A DNA stretch of 64,000 bases from Sphingosinicella terrae (GCF_003347635.1 NZ_QDFY01000008.1:1-64000), one strand, 5' to 3'. Counted from the first letter of the stretch, positions 17,955 through 27,326 are shown. Program-made: numbers and translations. Notes: generated from the letters alone by a model not told the origin.

Positions 17955-18544
17955 CCGATCCTTTCGCGCCGCGGACGACGTCCGACATCCTGCGACTGAT
18001 CCGCGAGCATCCGCTCGCCTGGGTAGTGGCCGCCGACTTCCAGGCCGCGCCGCTCCCGCTCCTCGCCGAGACCGACGCCGAAGGCGGCATCGCCGCCTTG
18101 TTCGGCCATATGAGCCGCGCCAATCCCCTCCACGAGAGCCTGCGCCGCGATCCGCGCGCGCTGATCCTCTTCTCGGGCCCCGATGCCTATATTTCCCCCC
18201 GCTTCGTCTCGGATCCAAGCTGGGGTCCGACCTGGAACTATGCGGTCGTCAGCGTCGAGACAGAGGTCGAGCTGGTGCCCGAGGAGACGGGCGACGCCGT
18301 GGCGCGGCTGGCCCGGCATCTCGAGGGGGAGCAGCCGGACGCCTGGACGGTCGAGGCGCTCGGCCCGCGCTATCAGGACCTGATCGCCCGGATCATCGCC
18401 TTTCGCGCCCATGTCCGCCGCGTCTCGCCGAGGTTCAAGCTCGGCCAGGACGAGACGCTTCGAGTCTTCGGCGAAATCGTGCAGAAGCTCGGCGATGCGC
18501 CTGTCGCGGGGTGGATGCGGGGCCAGAGGGGGAGTTTGGAGTGA
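17951..18544 (+). CDS. PaiB-like FMN-binding protein
   Basis: A 197-residue protein of the PaiB/FMN-binding split-barrel family. Family features are PFAPRTTSDILRLIREHPLAWVV at the N-terminus, GHMSRANPLHESL, and ILFSGPDAYISPRFV with WNYAVV, which line the flavin or heme pocket. In Bacillus PaiB affects protease gene expression, but a direct DNA-binding role is not established and many members are probably oxidoreductases. The start overlaps the preceding stop as ATGA, with GAGGAG upstream, and the stop overlaps the next GTG start. Its place in a hydrolase operon hints at a metabolic rather than regulatory role. Confidence 0.88.
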   Translation: MTDPFAPRTTSDILRLIREHPLAWVVAADFQAAPLPLLAETDAEGGIAALFGHMSRANPLHESLRRDPRALILFSGPDAYISPRFVSDPSWGPTWNYAVVSVETEVELVPEETGDAVARLARHLEGEQPDAWTVEALGPRYQDLIARIIAFRAHVRRVSPRFKLGQDETLRVFGEIVQKLGDAPVAGWMRGQRGSLE

Positions 18545-19992
18545 CCGACAGGAAGGCGGCGGCGACGCACCGGCTGCGGAGGTGGACCGGGCGGTTCGCG
18601 GCTGCCGGATTGGCCGCGCTCGCGCCTCTGCCTGCCCCTGCCCAAGCCCCCGCGCTGGAGCCGCCGGCCAGCCGGTACCAGCCGCTGCCGCGACGCGATC
18701 TCCTCCTCACCGGCGCCACCATCCTCGACGGCGCGGGCGGCCGGCTGACCGGAGACATCCTCGTCCGCGACGGGCGGATCGCGGCGGTCGGCCCCCGCCT
18801 TCCCCGGCCGGAAGGCGTCGAAATCGTCGCCGCCGACGGGCGCTGGATCACACCCGGACTGATCGACATCCACACTCATTACGGGACCTACCTCCTGCCG
18901 CAAACGCGCGGCGAGGCCGAGGTCAGCGACGTCATCGAGAGCAGCGACCCCAATGTCGCCGACACCTGGATCGAGCATGCGGTGCGCCCGGCCGATCCCG
19001 CATTCTCCCATGCGCTGCGCAGCGGCGTGACGACGCTCCAGATCCTGCCGGGATCGGGCGCGCTGTTCGGCGGGCGCAGCGTCGTCGTCCATCCGGTCCC
19101 GGCGGTGACGCTGGCACAAATGCGGTTCCCCGGCGCGCCGCAGGGGCTGAAGATGGCCTGCGGCGGCAACCCGGCGAGCAGCTTCGGCGGGCGCGGCAGG
19201 GCTCCCAACAGCCGGCAAGGCGAGATCGCGCTCATCCGGCGGACGCTGATCGACGCCCAGCGCCTGGCCGGCCGGCGGGCGGCGCATCGCCGAAGCGACG
19301 GCGATCGCGGCCGGCAAGGACGTCGCGGCAGGCGGGACGGAGGCGGCCCGCCGGGCGGTCACGAGCGCGACCTGCGGCTGGAGACGCTGGCCGATGCGAT
19401 CGAGGGCCGGCTTCCGGTCCACCTCCATTGCTACCGCGCCGAGGACATCGCGACCTGGATCGAGGTGCTCGGCGAGTTCGGGCTGCGGGTCGCGGCGGTG
19501 CACCATGCCACGGAAGCCTACAAGATCGCGCCGCTGCTCGCTGACGCCGGCGTCTGCGCCGCCGTCTGGCCGGATTGGTGGGGCTTCAAGCGCGAGGCCG
19601 AGGACGGAATCCGCGAGAATGCCGCCTTCGTCGATGCCGCCGGCGGCTGCGCGATCCTCCATTCCGACATACCGGTGCTCGGCAGCCTCCTCAACATCGA
19701 GGCCGCGAAGGCGGCCGCAGCCGGGCGGCGCGCCGGCCTCGACATTCCACCGGAGCGGGCGATACGCTGGATCACCTCCAACCCGGCGGGCACCCTTGGT
19801 CTCGGCGACCGCATCGGCCGCCTCGCGCCCGGCTTCAACGCGGACCTGGTCGTCTGGTCCGGCGATCCGTTCAGCATCTACAGCCGGGCCGATCTCGTGC
19901 TGATCGACGGCGCCGTCGCGCACGACCGTGCCAATCCCTCGCCGCGCAACGTCCCGGACTTCGAGCTTGGCCGGGAAGGCGCATGGCAATGA
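18541..19992 (+). CDS. exported metal-dependent amidohydrolase
   Basis: A 483-residue amidohydrolase-superfamily enzyme. After a basic stretch and hydrophobic segment ending in PAPAQA (likely signal peptide) come the beta-sandwich residues (LLLTGATILDG) and ITPGLIDIHTHYG with the HxH metal pair. Further ligand candidates are HLHCYRAED, HHATEAYKIAP and LHSDIPV, and the C-terminus carries the GDRIGRLAPGFNADLVVW motif. The GTG start at 18541 overlaps the previous stop. Residues about 243-278 are abnormally Arg/Gly-rich and look translated from the wrong frame, while the +1 frame there reads like normal protein. The substrate is unknown; relatives are called imidazolonepropionase-like. Confidence 0.82.
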   Translation: MTDRKAAATHRLRRWTGRFAAAGLAALAPLPAPAQAPALEPPASRYQPLPRRDLLLTGATILDGAGGRLTGDILVRDGRIAAVGPRLPRPEGVEIVAADGRWITPGLIDIHTHYGTYLLPQTRGEAEVSDVIESSDPNVADTWIEHAVRPADPAFSHALRSGVTTLQILPGSGALFGGRSVVVHPVPAVTLAQMRFPGAPQGLKMACGGNPASSFGGRGRAPNSRQGEIALIRRTLIDAQRLAGRRAAHRRSDGDRGRQGRRGRRDGGGPPGGHERDLRLETLADAIEGRLPVHLHCYRAEDIATWIEVLGEFGLRVAAVHHATEAYKIAPLLADAGVCAAVWPDWWGFKREAEDGIRENAAFVDAAGGCAILHSDIPVLGSLLNIEAAKAAAAGRRAGLDIPPERAIRWITSNPAGTLGLGDRIGRLAPGFNADLVVWSGDPFSIYSRADLVLIDGAVAHDRANPSPRNVPDFELGREGAWQ

Positions 19993-21245
19993 AAGGGCGC
20001 CTCGCCGCGCTGCTGCTTGCGTTCGGCGCCGCACCGGCGGCGGCGGAGAGCTGGGCGATCACCGGTGCCCGCGCCCATACGGCGACGAGCCAGGGGACGA
20101 TCGAGGATGCGACCATCCTGATCCGCGACGGCACGATCGTCTCCGTCGCGTCCGGCGGCGCCGTTCCCGCCGGCACGCGCAGCCGTTCCGCCGGCGGACG
20201 GAACGTCACGCCCGCCCTCGCCGCCGCGGCGACTCAGATCGGCCTTTCCGACCTGGGCAGCGCGCCGGAGAGCGACGATCGGCGGATCCGGTCCGGCCCG
20301 CTGGGCGCCGCCTTCATCGTCGCCGATTCGGTCGATCCGGGCTCCCTCACCCTCGCCCTGGCTCGGGCCGACGGCGTCGGCCATGCCTTCGTCTTCCCGG
20401 GACCGCCCGCGCAAGGCGTCATATCGGGGTACGGCGCCTGGCTGTCGCTGGCCGATCCGGCCGCGCCGGTCGCACAGGAGCAGGCGGCGCTGGTCGCCGT
20501 CGCCGGCATCCTCGCGACGGACCTCGCCGGAGGCAGCCGCGGCGCCGTCTGGACGCAGTTGCGGATCGCCCTCGAAGAGGCGCGGCGACTGCGCGCCGGC
20601 GGCCGCTTCGACGGCAGCGCCGTCGAACGCGCCAATCATGAGGCGCTCCTTCCCCTGCTCGAGCGCCGCGTTCCGCTGGCGGTGATGGCGCAGCGCGAGG
20701 CAGACATCCGCGGGGCGGCGGCGTTCGCGCGCGAACAGGGCCTGCGCCTCGTCATCCTCGGCGGCGCCGAGGCCTGGCGCGCCGCGGACCTGCTCGCCGC
20801 GCAGCGCGTCGCGGTCGTGCTGGATCCGCTGGACGACCTTCCCACCAGCCTCGACACGATCGGCGCCCGCCCCGACAATGCCGCCCGCCTCGCCGCCGCC
20901 GGCGTCGAGATCGCCTTCTCGGTCTCCGCGCAGGGCGTCTGGCTCAGCTACAATGTCGGTCCCGGGCTGCGCACCGGCGCCGGCCTCGCCGTCGCGAACG
21001 GCCTTCCCCATGATCGCGCCCTTCGGGCGATCACGGCGGCGCCCGCGCGAATCTGGGGCATAGCCGGCGGCATCGGCGAACTCCGGCCGGGGGCGCCGGC
21101 CGACCTGGTCATCTGGGACGGCGACCCGCTGGAGCCCGCCAGCGCGCCCGTCTCGGTGATCCTCGCCGGTCGCGAGATCTCCCTCGTCACCCGCCAGACA
21201 TTGCTGCGCGACCGCTACGCGCCGGCGACGCCGCGCACGCCCTGA
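19989..21245 (+). CDS. amidohydrolase-like protein lacking metal ligands
   Basis: A 418-residue exported protein with a signal peptide (LAALLLAFGAAPAAAE) and the amidohydrolase-superfamily frame: an N-terminal beta segment (WAITGARAHTAT) and the C-terminal GIGELRPGAPADLVIWDGDPL. At the position of the HxH metal pair the sequence reads VTPALAAAATQIGLSDLG, with no histidine. Later His and Asp ligands are also not evident. It is therefore likely catalytically inactive or uses another chemistry, perhaps as a partner subunit of its neighbours. The second ATG at 19989 is chosen because it overlaps the preceding TGA; an ATG lies six bases earlier. It overlaps the next gene by one base. Confidence 0.8.
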   Translation: MKGRLAALLLAFGAAPAAAESWAITGARAHTATSQGTIEDATILIRDGTIVSVASGGAVPAGTRSRSAGGRNVTPALAAAATQIGLSDLGSAPESDDRRIRSGPLGAAFIVADSVDPGSLTLALARADGVGHAFVFPGPPAQGVISGYGAWLSLADPAAPVAQEQAALVAVAGILATDLAGGSRGAVWTQLRIALEEARRLRAGGRFDGSAVERANHEALLPLLERRVPLAVMAQREADIRGAAAFAREQGLRLVILGGAEAWRAADLLAAQRVAVVLDPLDDLPTSLDTIGARPDNAARLAAAGVEIAFSVSAQGVWLSYNVGPGLRTGAGLAVANGLPHDRALRAITAAPARIWGIAGGIGELRPGAPADLVIWDGDPLEPASAPVSVILAGREISLVTRQTLLRDRYAPATPRTP

Positions 21246-24200
21246 TGCGCCGCATTTGCCTCCTCGCTTTGGCCGGCCTGTCGACGCTGGCCGCCGCGCA
21301 CGAGCCGCCCGCCGGCGGGCCCGCCGGCTCGTCCGCCGACGCAGCGCCGGCCCGCGCCCGGCCGGGACAGACCCTGCCGCTGGCGCCGGCCCGAACGATC
21401 GCCATCGACACGGACGAGGGCACCTGGCTGTCGCCCGACATCGCACCCGACGGCAAGACGATCGCGTTCGAGCTGCTCGGCGATATCTATCTCGTCGACG
21501 CCCGCCGCGGCGGCCGCGCCCGTCCGCTGACCCACGGCATGGCTTTCGATTCGCAGCCGGTCTTCTCGCCGGACGGTCGCACGCTGGCCTTCCTGAGCGA
21601 CCGGTCCGGCGCCGACAATATCTGGCTCGCCGATCTGCGCAGCGGCCGTCTCCGGCAGGTCACCTTTCGCGACGACGACTTCATCTTCGTCTCGCCCGGC
21701 TGGAGCGGCGACGGGCGCAGCCTATTCGTGTCGCGCGCCCGCCCCGACATGGGCGCCTACGAATTGTGGCAAGTGGACGCGGGCACCGGCGAGATGAGCC
21801 TCCATCTGCCGATCCGGACCGGCGAGGGGCAGCCGCCGAGCGAATATTCGAGCGTCCTCGGCGCCGTCGCATCCCGCGACGGCCGCCACCTCTATTTCGC
21901 CCGGCATGTGGGACGGATCAATTCGGACCAGTTTCCCGAATGGACCATCGTGCGCCGCGATCTCGTCTCGAACGAGGAAGAGGTGATCGTCTCGGCGCCG
22001 CGCAGCCCGCGTCCCGATCTGGTGATCGGCACCGCCTTCCGGCCCGCAGTCTCGCCGGACGGGCGATTCCTGGTCTACGGCGCCCGCGATCGCGGTGCGA
22101 CCGGGCTCAGGCTGCTCGACCTGGAGACCCGCGAAGACCGCTGGCTCGCTTTTCCCGTGCAGGCGGACGACCTCCAGGCCGGGCCGTGGCGCGATCTGCT
22201 GCCGCGCCACGCCTTCACGCCGGACGGACGGGCGCTGATCGCCAATATCGACGGCGGCATCGTCCGGATCGACATCGCAACCGGCGATCGCACGCCGATC
22301 CCCTTCCGAGCCCGGACGGACCTTCCGATCGGACCGTCCACGCGGCAGGCGATCCGCGAGGAAAGCGGACCGGTCCGCGTCCGGCTCGTCCAGGATCCGG
22401 TGGAGTCGCCCGACGGTCGCCGGCTCGCTTTCTCCGCGCTCGGCACCCTCTACGTGATGCCGCTCGACGGGTCGGCACCGCCGCGCGCGGTCGCGGCCGG
22501 CTTCCAGCCGCGCTGGTCCCCCGACGGCAGCCGCCTCGCCTTCGTCCGATGGACGGCGCGCGATGCCGGCCACGTCTGGACCGTCGGCAGCGACGGCAGC
22601 GATCCACGGCGGATCAGCGAGGCCGCCGGCTTCTATACTTCGCCGGTCTTCACGCCGGACGGGGGCAAGGTCCTGGCGCTGCGTTCGAGCCACGCCATGC
22701 GGATGCGCAGCTACATGGAATATGGCCCGCTGCGCCAGGCCGAGCTGGTCCGACTCCCCGCCGGCGGCGGGCCCGCCTCCGTGGTCGCGCGCGGGACGAT
22801 GGGCGGGACGCTCCATTTCGCCGGCGATCCCAGCGAGGTCCTGGTTCGCTTCGGCGACGGCCTCAACGCCGTGCCCCTGGACGGATCGCCGCGCCGGCTG
22901 ATCGTCAACGTCACCGGCCCCGGCTGGTATTTCGCCGAGGGGCGCGGCGCGTTCGACGATATCAGGGTCAGTCCGGACGGCCGCCATGCGCTGGTCCAGA
23001 TTGTCCAGCAGGCGCATCTGATCGCCCTTCCCGAAGCCGGACGCACCGTCGATCTCGCCGATCCCGACCTGCCGCACCGGCGGCTGACCGCGGTCGGAGC
23101 CGATTTCCTCGGCTGGAGCGCCGACGGAAGCCATCTCGCCTGGGCGGTGGGATCGACCTACTTCCGCCAGCCGCTCGCGGCGCTGCCTCTGCCGGCGAGC
23201 GGCGCACGGCAGCCCGCGCCGGTCGATCTCGACCTGTCGGGGATCGAGATGGAAGTGGTCCTGCCGCGTGCCCTTCCGCGCGGTACCATCGTGCTGCGCG
23301 GCGGAACGGCGGTGACGATGCGCGGCGACGAGGTGGTGGCGGACGCCGACATCGTCGTCACGGGCGATCGAATCGCCGGGATCGGGCCGCGAGGGACGGT
23401 TCCGATCCCGCCCGGCGCAACGGTTCGCGACGTCTCGGGCAGCTGGATCATCCCCGGCCTGATCGAGACCCACGATCATCTCGCCGACATGCGCCGCAAC
23501 CTGCTCGACTTCGAGAGCTGGGGGGCGCTCGCCAATCTCGCCTACGGCGTCACCACCGCCTTCGACCCGTCGACGCTCACCATCGACATGATCGCCTATG
23601 AGGATGCCATCGATGCGGGGCTGATGGTGGGCTCGCGCATCCGCTCCACCGGAACCGCGCTCTTCTCGTTCAACGCGTTCCGCTCCTACGAGGAGGTCGT
23701 GGCGGTGCTGCGCCGGTACCGCGACCATTACCGCCTCGGGAACATCAAGATGTACCGGACCGGCAATCGCCGGGTCCGGCAATGGATCGCGATGGCGGCG
23801 CGCGAGCTCGGGCTCCATCCCGCCGCCGAGGGCGCGCTGGCGATGAAGCTCGACCTCACCCAGATCATCGACGGCTATGCGGCCCACGAGCATGCGCTGC
23901 CCGCGGTGCCGCTGTACGAGGACGTCGTCGCGCTGATGGCAGGCAGCGGCGTCGGCTATTCGGCAACCCTGCAGATCGGCAATGGCGGCGCCGAGGCGCA
24001 GGATTATTTCATCGTCCGCGACCGGCCCGCCTCAGACCCGAAGCTGAACCGCTTCGTGCCCGATTTCATCGTCGACATGAAGATGCGGGTGCGCACCTTC
24101 CGCGAGCCGGGCGAGTATCGCTTTCCACGGGTGGCCGAGAGCGTCGCGCGGGTGCAGCGTGCCGGCGGGATCGTCGGCATGGGCTCGCACGGCGAGAATC

Positions 24201-24556
24201 CGGGCCTCGGCTACCATTGGGAGCTGCAGGCTCACGCCATGGGCGGCATGTCGCCGGCGGAGGTGCTCCGCGCGGCGACGATCGGCTCCGCGCAGGTGAT
24301 CGGCCGCGACGCGGATCTGGGCAGCCTCGAGCCGGGCAAGCTGGCCGATCTCGTCATCCTCGATCGCAATCCGCTCGAGGACGTCGCCAACGCGCTCGCC
24401 ATCCGCGCGGTGATGCTCGGGGGCCGGCTGCGCGACGGCGACACGATGGACGAGATCTGGCCGGAGGCGCGCCCCCTCCATCGGCGCTGGTATTGCGACA
24501 CACGTCCTCCCGGCGCACCCGATCCCTGCGCCGCCCCTCAGGAAAGGTCCCGATGA
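21245..24556 (+). CDS. exported amidohydrolase with TolB-like beta-propeller domain
   Basis: A 1103-residue secreted protein. Residues 1-18 form a signal peptide. Residues about 45-680 form a TolB/PD40-type beta-propeller with repeated SPDGRTLAFLSDRSG-like blades. Residues about 685-1080 are a metal-dependent amidohydrolase domain: IIPGLIETHDHLADM holds the HxH pair, KMYRTGNRRVRQW the likely bridging Lys region, and LEPGKLADLVILDRNPL the closing strand. Such fusions occur in peptide- and amide-degrading enzymes of Bacteroidetes and Proteobacteria, but no substrate is established. The ATG shares one base with the previous stop (TGATG). Four bases overlap the next gene. Confidence 0.88.
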   Translation: MRRICLLALAGLSTLAAAHEPPAGGPAGSSADAAPARARPGQTLPLAPARTIAIDTDEGTWLSPDIAPDGKTIAFELLGDIYLVDARRGGRARPLTHGMAFDSQPVFSPDGRTLAFLSDRSGADNIWLADLRSGRLRQVTFRDDDFIFVSPGWSGDGRSLFVSRARPDMGAYELWQVDAGTGEMSLHLPIRTGEGQPPSEYSSVLGAVASRDGRHLYFARHVGRINSDQFPEWTIVRRDLVSNEEEVIVSAPRSPRPDLVIGTAFRPAVSPDGRFLVYGARDRGATGLRLLDLETREDRWLAFPVQADDLQAGPWRDLLPRHAFTPDGRALIANIDGGIVRIDIATGDRTPIPFRARTDLPIGPSTRQAIREESGPVRVRLVQDPVESPDGRRLAFSALGTLYVMPLDGSAPPRAVAAGFQPRWSPDGSRLAFVRWTARDAGHVWTVGSDGSDPRRISEAAGFYTSPVFTPDGGKVLALRSSHAMRMRSYMEYGPLRQAELVRLPAGGGPASVVARGTMGGTLHFAGDPSEVLVRFGDGLNAVPLDGSPRRLIVNVTGPGWYFAEGRGAFDDIRVSPDGRHALVQIVQQAHLIALPEAGRTVDLADPDLPHRRLTAVGADFLGWSADGSHLAWAVGSTYFRQPLAALPLPASGARQPAPVDLDLSGIEMEVVLPRALPRGTIVLRGGTAVTMRGDEVVADADIVVTGDRIAGIGPRGTVPIPPGATVRDVSGSWIIPGLIETHDHLADMRRNLLDFESWGALANLAYGVTTAFDPSTLTIDMIAYEDAIDAGLMVGSRIRSTGTALFSFNAFRSYEEVVAVLRRYRDHYRLGNIKMYRTGNRRVRQWIAMAARELGLHPAAEGALAMKLDLTQIIDGYAAHEHALPAVPLYEDVVALMAGSGVGYSATLQIGNGGAEAQDYFIVRDRPASDPKLNRFVPDFIVDMKMRVRTFREPGEYRFPRVAESVARVQRAGGIVGMGSHGENPGLGYHWELQAHAMGGMSPAEVLRAATIGSAQVIGRDADLGSLEPGKLADLVILDRNPLEDVANALAIRAVMLGGRLRDGDTMDEIWPEARPLHRRWYCDTRPPGAPDPCAAPQERSR

Positions 24557-24996
24557 TGAGAAATGCCTTCGCCGCCCTGCTGATCGCCTGCGCGGCACCC
24601 GCCGGCGCGCAGACCGCGCCGGTCCAGTCGGCGCCGAGCCCCGCGCCCACGCGACTGATCGTCGAGATCTATCGGATCGCGCCGGGCCAGCACACCGCCT
24701 TCCTGGAGGCGATCGCCAGCTATGACGAGGCCAATCGCCGGGCCGGGCTGCCGCCGCGCCAGCTCTACGTCCACAGCGAAGGCGCCGATTGGGATTTCAT
24801 GCTGATCCAGCCGGCCGAGACCCCGGAGAACAAGAGGGCCGCGCTCGACGCCGCCTGGCAGGAGCTCGGCCTGCCTTCGGGGGCCGATTTCTTCCTCCAG
24901 TTCCGCACCTACATCGCTGAGCATAGCGACACCTTCGTCCGCGGCCCCACCACCGCCGCCGACTTCCTCGCCACGCGGGCGCAGGCCAGGCGATAG
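24553..24996 (+). CDS. small exported protein, probable alpha/beta-barrel fold
   Basis: A 147-residue protein with a signal peptide (FAALLIACAAPAGAQ). The mature part reads RLIVEIYRIAPGQHTAFLEAI, then WDFMLIQPAE and FFLQFRTYIAEHSDTFV, which suggests a ferredoxin-like dimeric barrel as in NIPSNAP or antibiotic-monooxygenase families. No catalytic residues can be named. Its ATG overlaps the stop of the propeller-amidohydrolase gene, so it is the last gene of the coupled operon and probably works with the secreted amidohydrolases. A 15-bp hairpin follows the stop. Confidence 0.75.
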   Translation: MMRNAFAALLIACAAPAGAQTAPVQSAPSPAPTRLIVEIYRIAPGQHTAFLEAIASYDEANRRAGLPPRQLYVHSEGADWDFMLIQPAETPENKRAALDAAWQELGLPSGADFFLQFRTYIAEHSDTFVRGPTTAADFLATRAQARR

Positions 24997-25002
24997 GACC
25001 CG

Positions 25003-25033
25003 GTTCCTCCCCATGCGTCGCATGGGGAGGAAC
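25003..25033. terminator. perfect 15-bp palindrome between convergent operons
   Basis: GTTCCTCCCCATGCG and its exact complement are separated by one T, giving a practical 14-bp stem with a tight loop. It fills the 43-base gap between the end of the hydrolase operon and the end of the siderophore receptor gene, so it is placed to act as a two-way terminator. There is no T-run. Confidence 0.65.
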
Positions 25034-25039
25034 GAGCCG

Positions 25040-27196
25040 TCAGAACTTCCGGGTGACGCTGGCGATCACCTGACGACGCTGGCCGTAGATGCAGTTGGAG
25101 AGACTCGCGCAGCGTCCGACATAGATGTCGTCGAACACGTTGGTGCCGTTGATGGCGAAGCGCCAGTTCGGCAGGTCGTAATGGATGATCGCGTCGAACA
25201 AGGTCGTCCCCGGCATGCGGAAGGCATTGGCATTGTCGCCGAAGCTGCTGCTGAGGTGGCGCATGCCGACGCCGAAGCCGAGCCCGGCGAGCGCGCCGCG
25301 CTGCAGGGTATAGTCGACGAACAGGGAAAGCTTGTGCCGCGGCGTCGTCACCAGCCGGTTGCCCAGCTCCCCGGGCACGTTGCTCGCCGTCACTTCGGCA
25401 TCGAGATAGGTGTAGGACCCGTTCAGGGTCAGCATGTCGCGGATCCGGGCGACGCCCTCCAGCTCGAAGCCGCGGACCTGCGCCTCGCCGACCTGGATCT
25501 GGTCGAACGGCCCGGCCCCCGGCGAGGTGTCCAGCGTCGGAATGTTCTGCTGGGTGACGGAGAAGGCGGCGGCGCTCGCGAAGATCCGGACCGGATCGCC
25601 GGGCGCGCCGCGCTCGAACTTGATCCCGCCCTCGAACTGCTCGCCGGTCGACGGGACGAACGCATTGCCGAGCCGGTCCTGGCCCGCCACCGGCACGAAC
25701 GAGGTGGCGTAGCTGAGATAGGGCGCGAATCCGTTCTCGAAGATGTAGTTGGCGCCAAGGCGATAGGTGAACTTGTCGACCTCCCGGCGCGTGTCGGCGT
25801 TGCGATTGCGGGTGTCGAGCCAATCCTGGCGTCCGGCGATGGTGAGCACGAGCCCGCCGATCCGCGCCTGCTCCTGCAGATAGACGCCGACCTGCTCGAT
25901 CCGCTGGCTGGTGAAGGGAAAGAAATCCGGGGTCACGATCGGCGCCGCATTGTAGACCGGATCGAACAGGTCGATCGGGCTGGCCGCGGCGAATCCGAAG
26001 AAGCTGGCATTGCGGAAATTGCGATAGTCGAGCCCGGCGGTCAGGCGATGGCCGACGGCGCCGGTGTCGAACTCGCCGTGGAAGCGGTTGTCGGTGGCGA
26101 ATTCCTGGACGTCTTCCTTGTAAGGGAAATTCGAGCGCAGGACGGTGCGATTGTCCGGGCCGAGCCCGCTGCCATAGATGACGTTCTGGATCTCGCTATA
26201 GTCGAACCATTTGGTGTTCTGCTCGAAGCGCCATCCCTGCGCGATCGGCTGGAGCAGCTGGTAGCCGACGCCGAACTGGTCGCGCTCGTAGAAATTGTAG
26301 TCGGGTTCGCCGAGATTGGTGCTGACCGGCACCCGGCCGAGCGGATTGGGCAGCAGGGTGCCGACCGCGGGGAGGAAGCCGTTGGTGTCGCCGTCCACCC
26401 GATCGTGCTGGTAATAGCCGAGCACGGTGATCTGGGTTCCCCACGGCGCTTCGAAGCGCAGCGACGGCGCCAGGAACAGACGGTTGGCGTCGACGAAATC
26501 GACCTGGCTCTCGCGGTCGCGATAGAGAGCGGTCAAGCGGCCGGCGACGCCGTCTGCCAGCGCGCCGGTGACCGTGCCGTTGATCTGGAAATATTCGTCC
26601 GAGCCGTAGCGAAGGCCGATCTCTCCGCCGAACGCCGAGGAGGGCCGGCGGCTGGTGAGATTGTAGAGACCGCCCGGCGGCGCCGAGCCGTAGAGCACCG
26701 AGGACGGGCCCTTGAGCACGTCGATCGACTCGAAGCCGTACAGGTCGACGCCGACATTGGGGATGGTCGAGCTGATCGGCGCCTGCAGGCCGTCAATGTA
26801 CTGGATCGGGGCGAAGCCGCGAAGGGTGAGGAAGTCGAAGCGCAGATCCGGCCCGTAATTCTCGCCGACGATGCCCGACGTGTAGCGGATGGCCTGCTGG
26901 ACATCGACGAAGTTGAGCAGGTCGATCTGGTCGCGGGTGATGACCGAGACGGATTGCGGCGTCTCGAGCAAAGGCGCGTCGGTCTTGGTTGCCGACATGC
27001 TGCCGTCGGGCACGTAGTTGCGCGCGGTGACGACGATCATCTCCTCGCCGTCGACCTCCTGCCGGGTCGTCGCGTTGGGCGTCGTTTCCGCCTCCTCTTC
27101 AGGAGCCTGCGCAAGGGCCAGGCCCTGCGCCATCAAGGTCGCCCCGCACAGCAAGGCGGCGCGCACGCCCGCCTTGCACATCGTCCTGTTCCTCAT
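25040..27196 (-). CDS. TonB-dependent siderophore receptor
   Basis: A 718-residue outer-membrane receptor of the FhuA/FpvA type. It has a signal peptide (about residues 1-30), a TonB-box-like EEMIVVTARN, a plug with ETPQSVSVITRDQI, LTLRGFAPIQYIDGL and DVLKGPSSVLYGSAPPGGLYNL, and a barrel ending in VTRKF. The ETPQSVSV motif is specific to the siderophore-receptor subfamily, so ferric-siderophore import is likely. Upstream in the same direction are an OprB-like porin and a PepSY membrane protein, a common partner of iron-siderophore receptors that may reduce or release iron. No Fur box was recognised. Confidence 0.92.
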   Translation of the reverse strand: MRNRTMCKAGVRAALLCGATLMAQGLALAQAPEEEAETTPNATTRQEVDGEEMIVVTARNYVPDGSMSATKTDAPLLETPQSVSVITRDQIDLLNFVDVQQAIRYTSGIVGENYGPDLRFDFLTLRGFAPIQYIDGLQAPISSTIPNVGVDLYGFESIDVLKGPSSVLYGSAPPGGLYNLTSRRPSSAFGGEIGLRYGSDEYFQINGTVTGALADGVAGRLTALYRDRESQVDFVDANRLFLAPSLRFEAPWGTQITVLGYYQHDRVDGDTNGFLPAVGTLLPNPLGRVPVSTNLGEPDYNFYERDQFGVGYQLLQPIAQGWRFEQNTKWFDYSEIQNVIYGSGLGPDNRTVLRSNFPYKEDVQEFATDNRFHGEFDTGAVGHRLTAGLDYRNFRNASFFGFAAASPIDLFDPVYNAAPIVTPDFFPFTSQRIEQVGVYLQEQARIGGLVLTIAGRQDWLDTRNRNADTRREVDKFTYRLGANYIFENGFAPYLSYATSFVPVAGQDRLGNAFVPSTGEQFEGGIKFERGAPGDPVRIFASAAAFSVTQQNIPTLDTSPGAGPFDQIQVGEAQVRGFELEGVARIRDMLTLNGSYTYLDAEVTASNVPGELGNRLVTTPRHKLSLFVDYTLQRGALAGLGFGVGMRHLSSSFGDNANAFRMPGTTLFDAIIHYDLPNWRFAINGTNVFDDIYVGRCASLSNCIYGQRRQVIASVTRKF

Positions 27197-27326
27197 GCCA
27201 TTCCCCCTGTTCGACGCGTTTCACGCGCCATTTTCCGAAGAGCCTAATCTTCGTCCCGTTTCGCTGCGCTTGCGAACGGGTCGCAAGTCGTCTTGGGCGG
27301 GCCACCCCCCGCGGCGCAAGAGAGGA

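Noticed and set aside
18888-19544. Open frames in other phases across the first amidohydrolase, considered as a separate gene
   Set aside because: They contain no family motif. Only a stretch near 19270-19375 looks protein-like in the +1 frame, which fits a compensated frameshift rather than a second gene.
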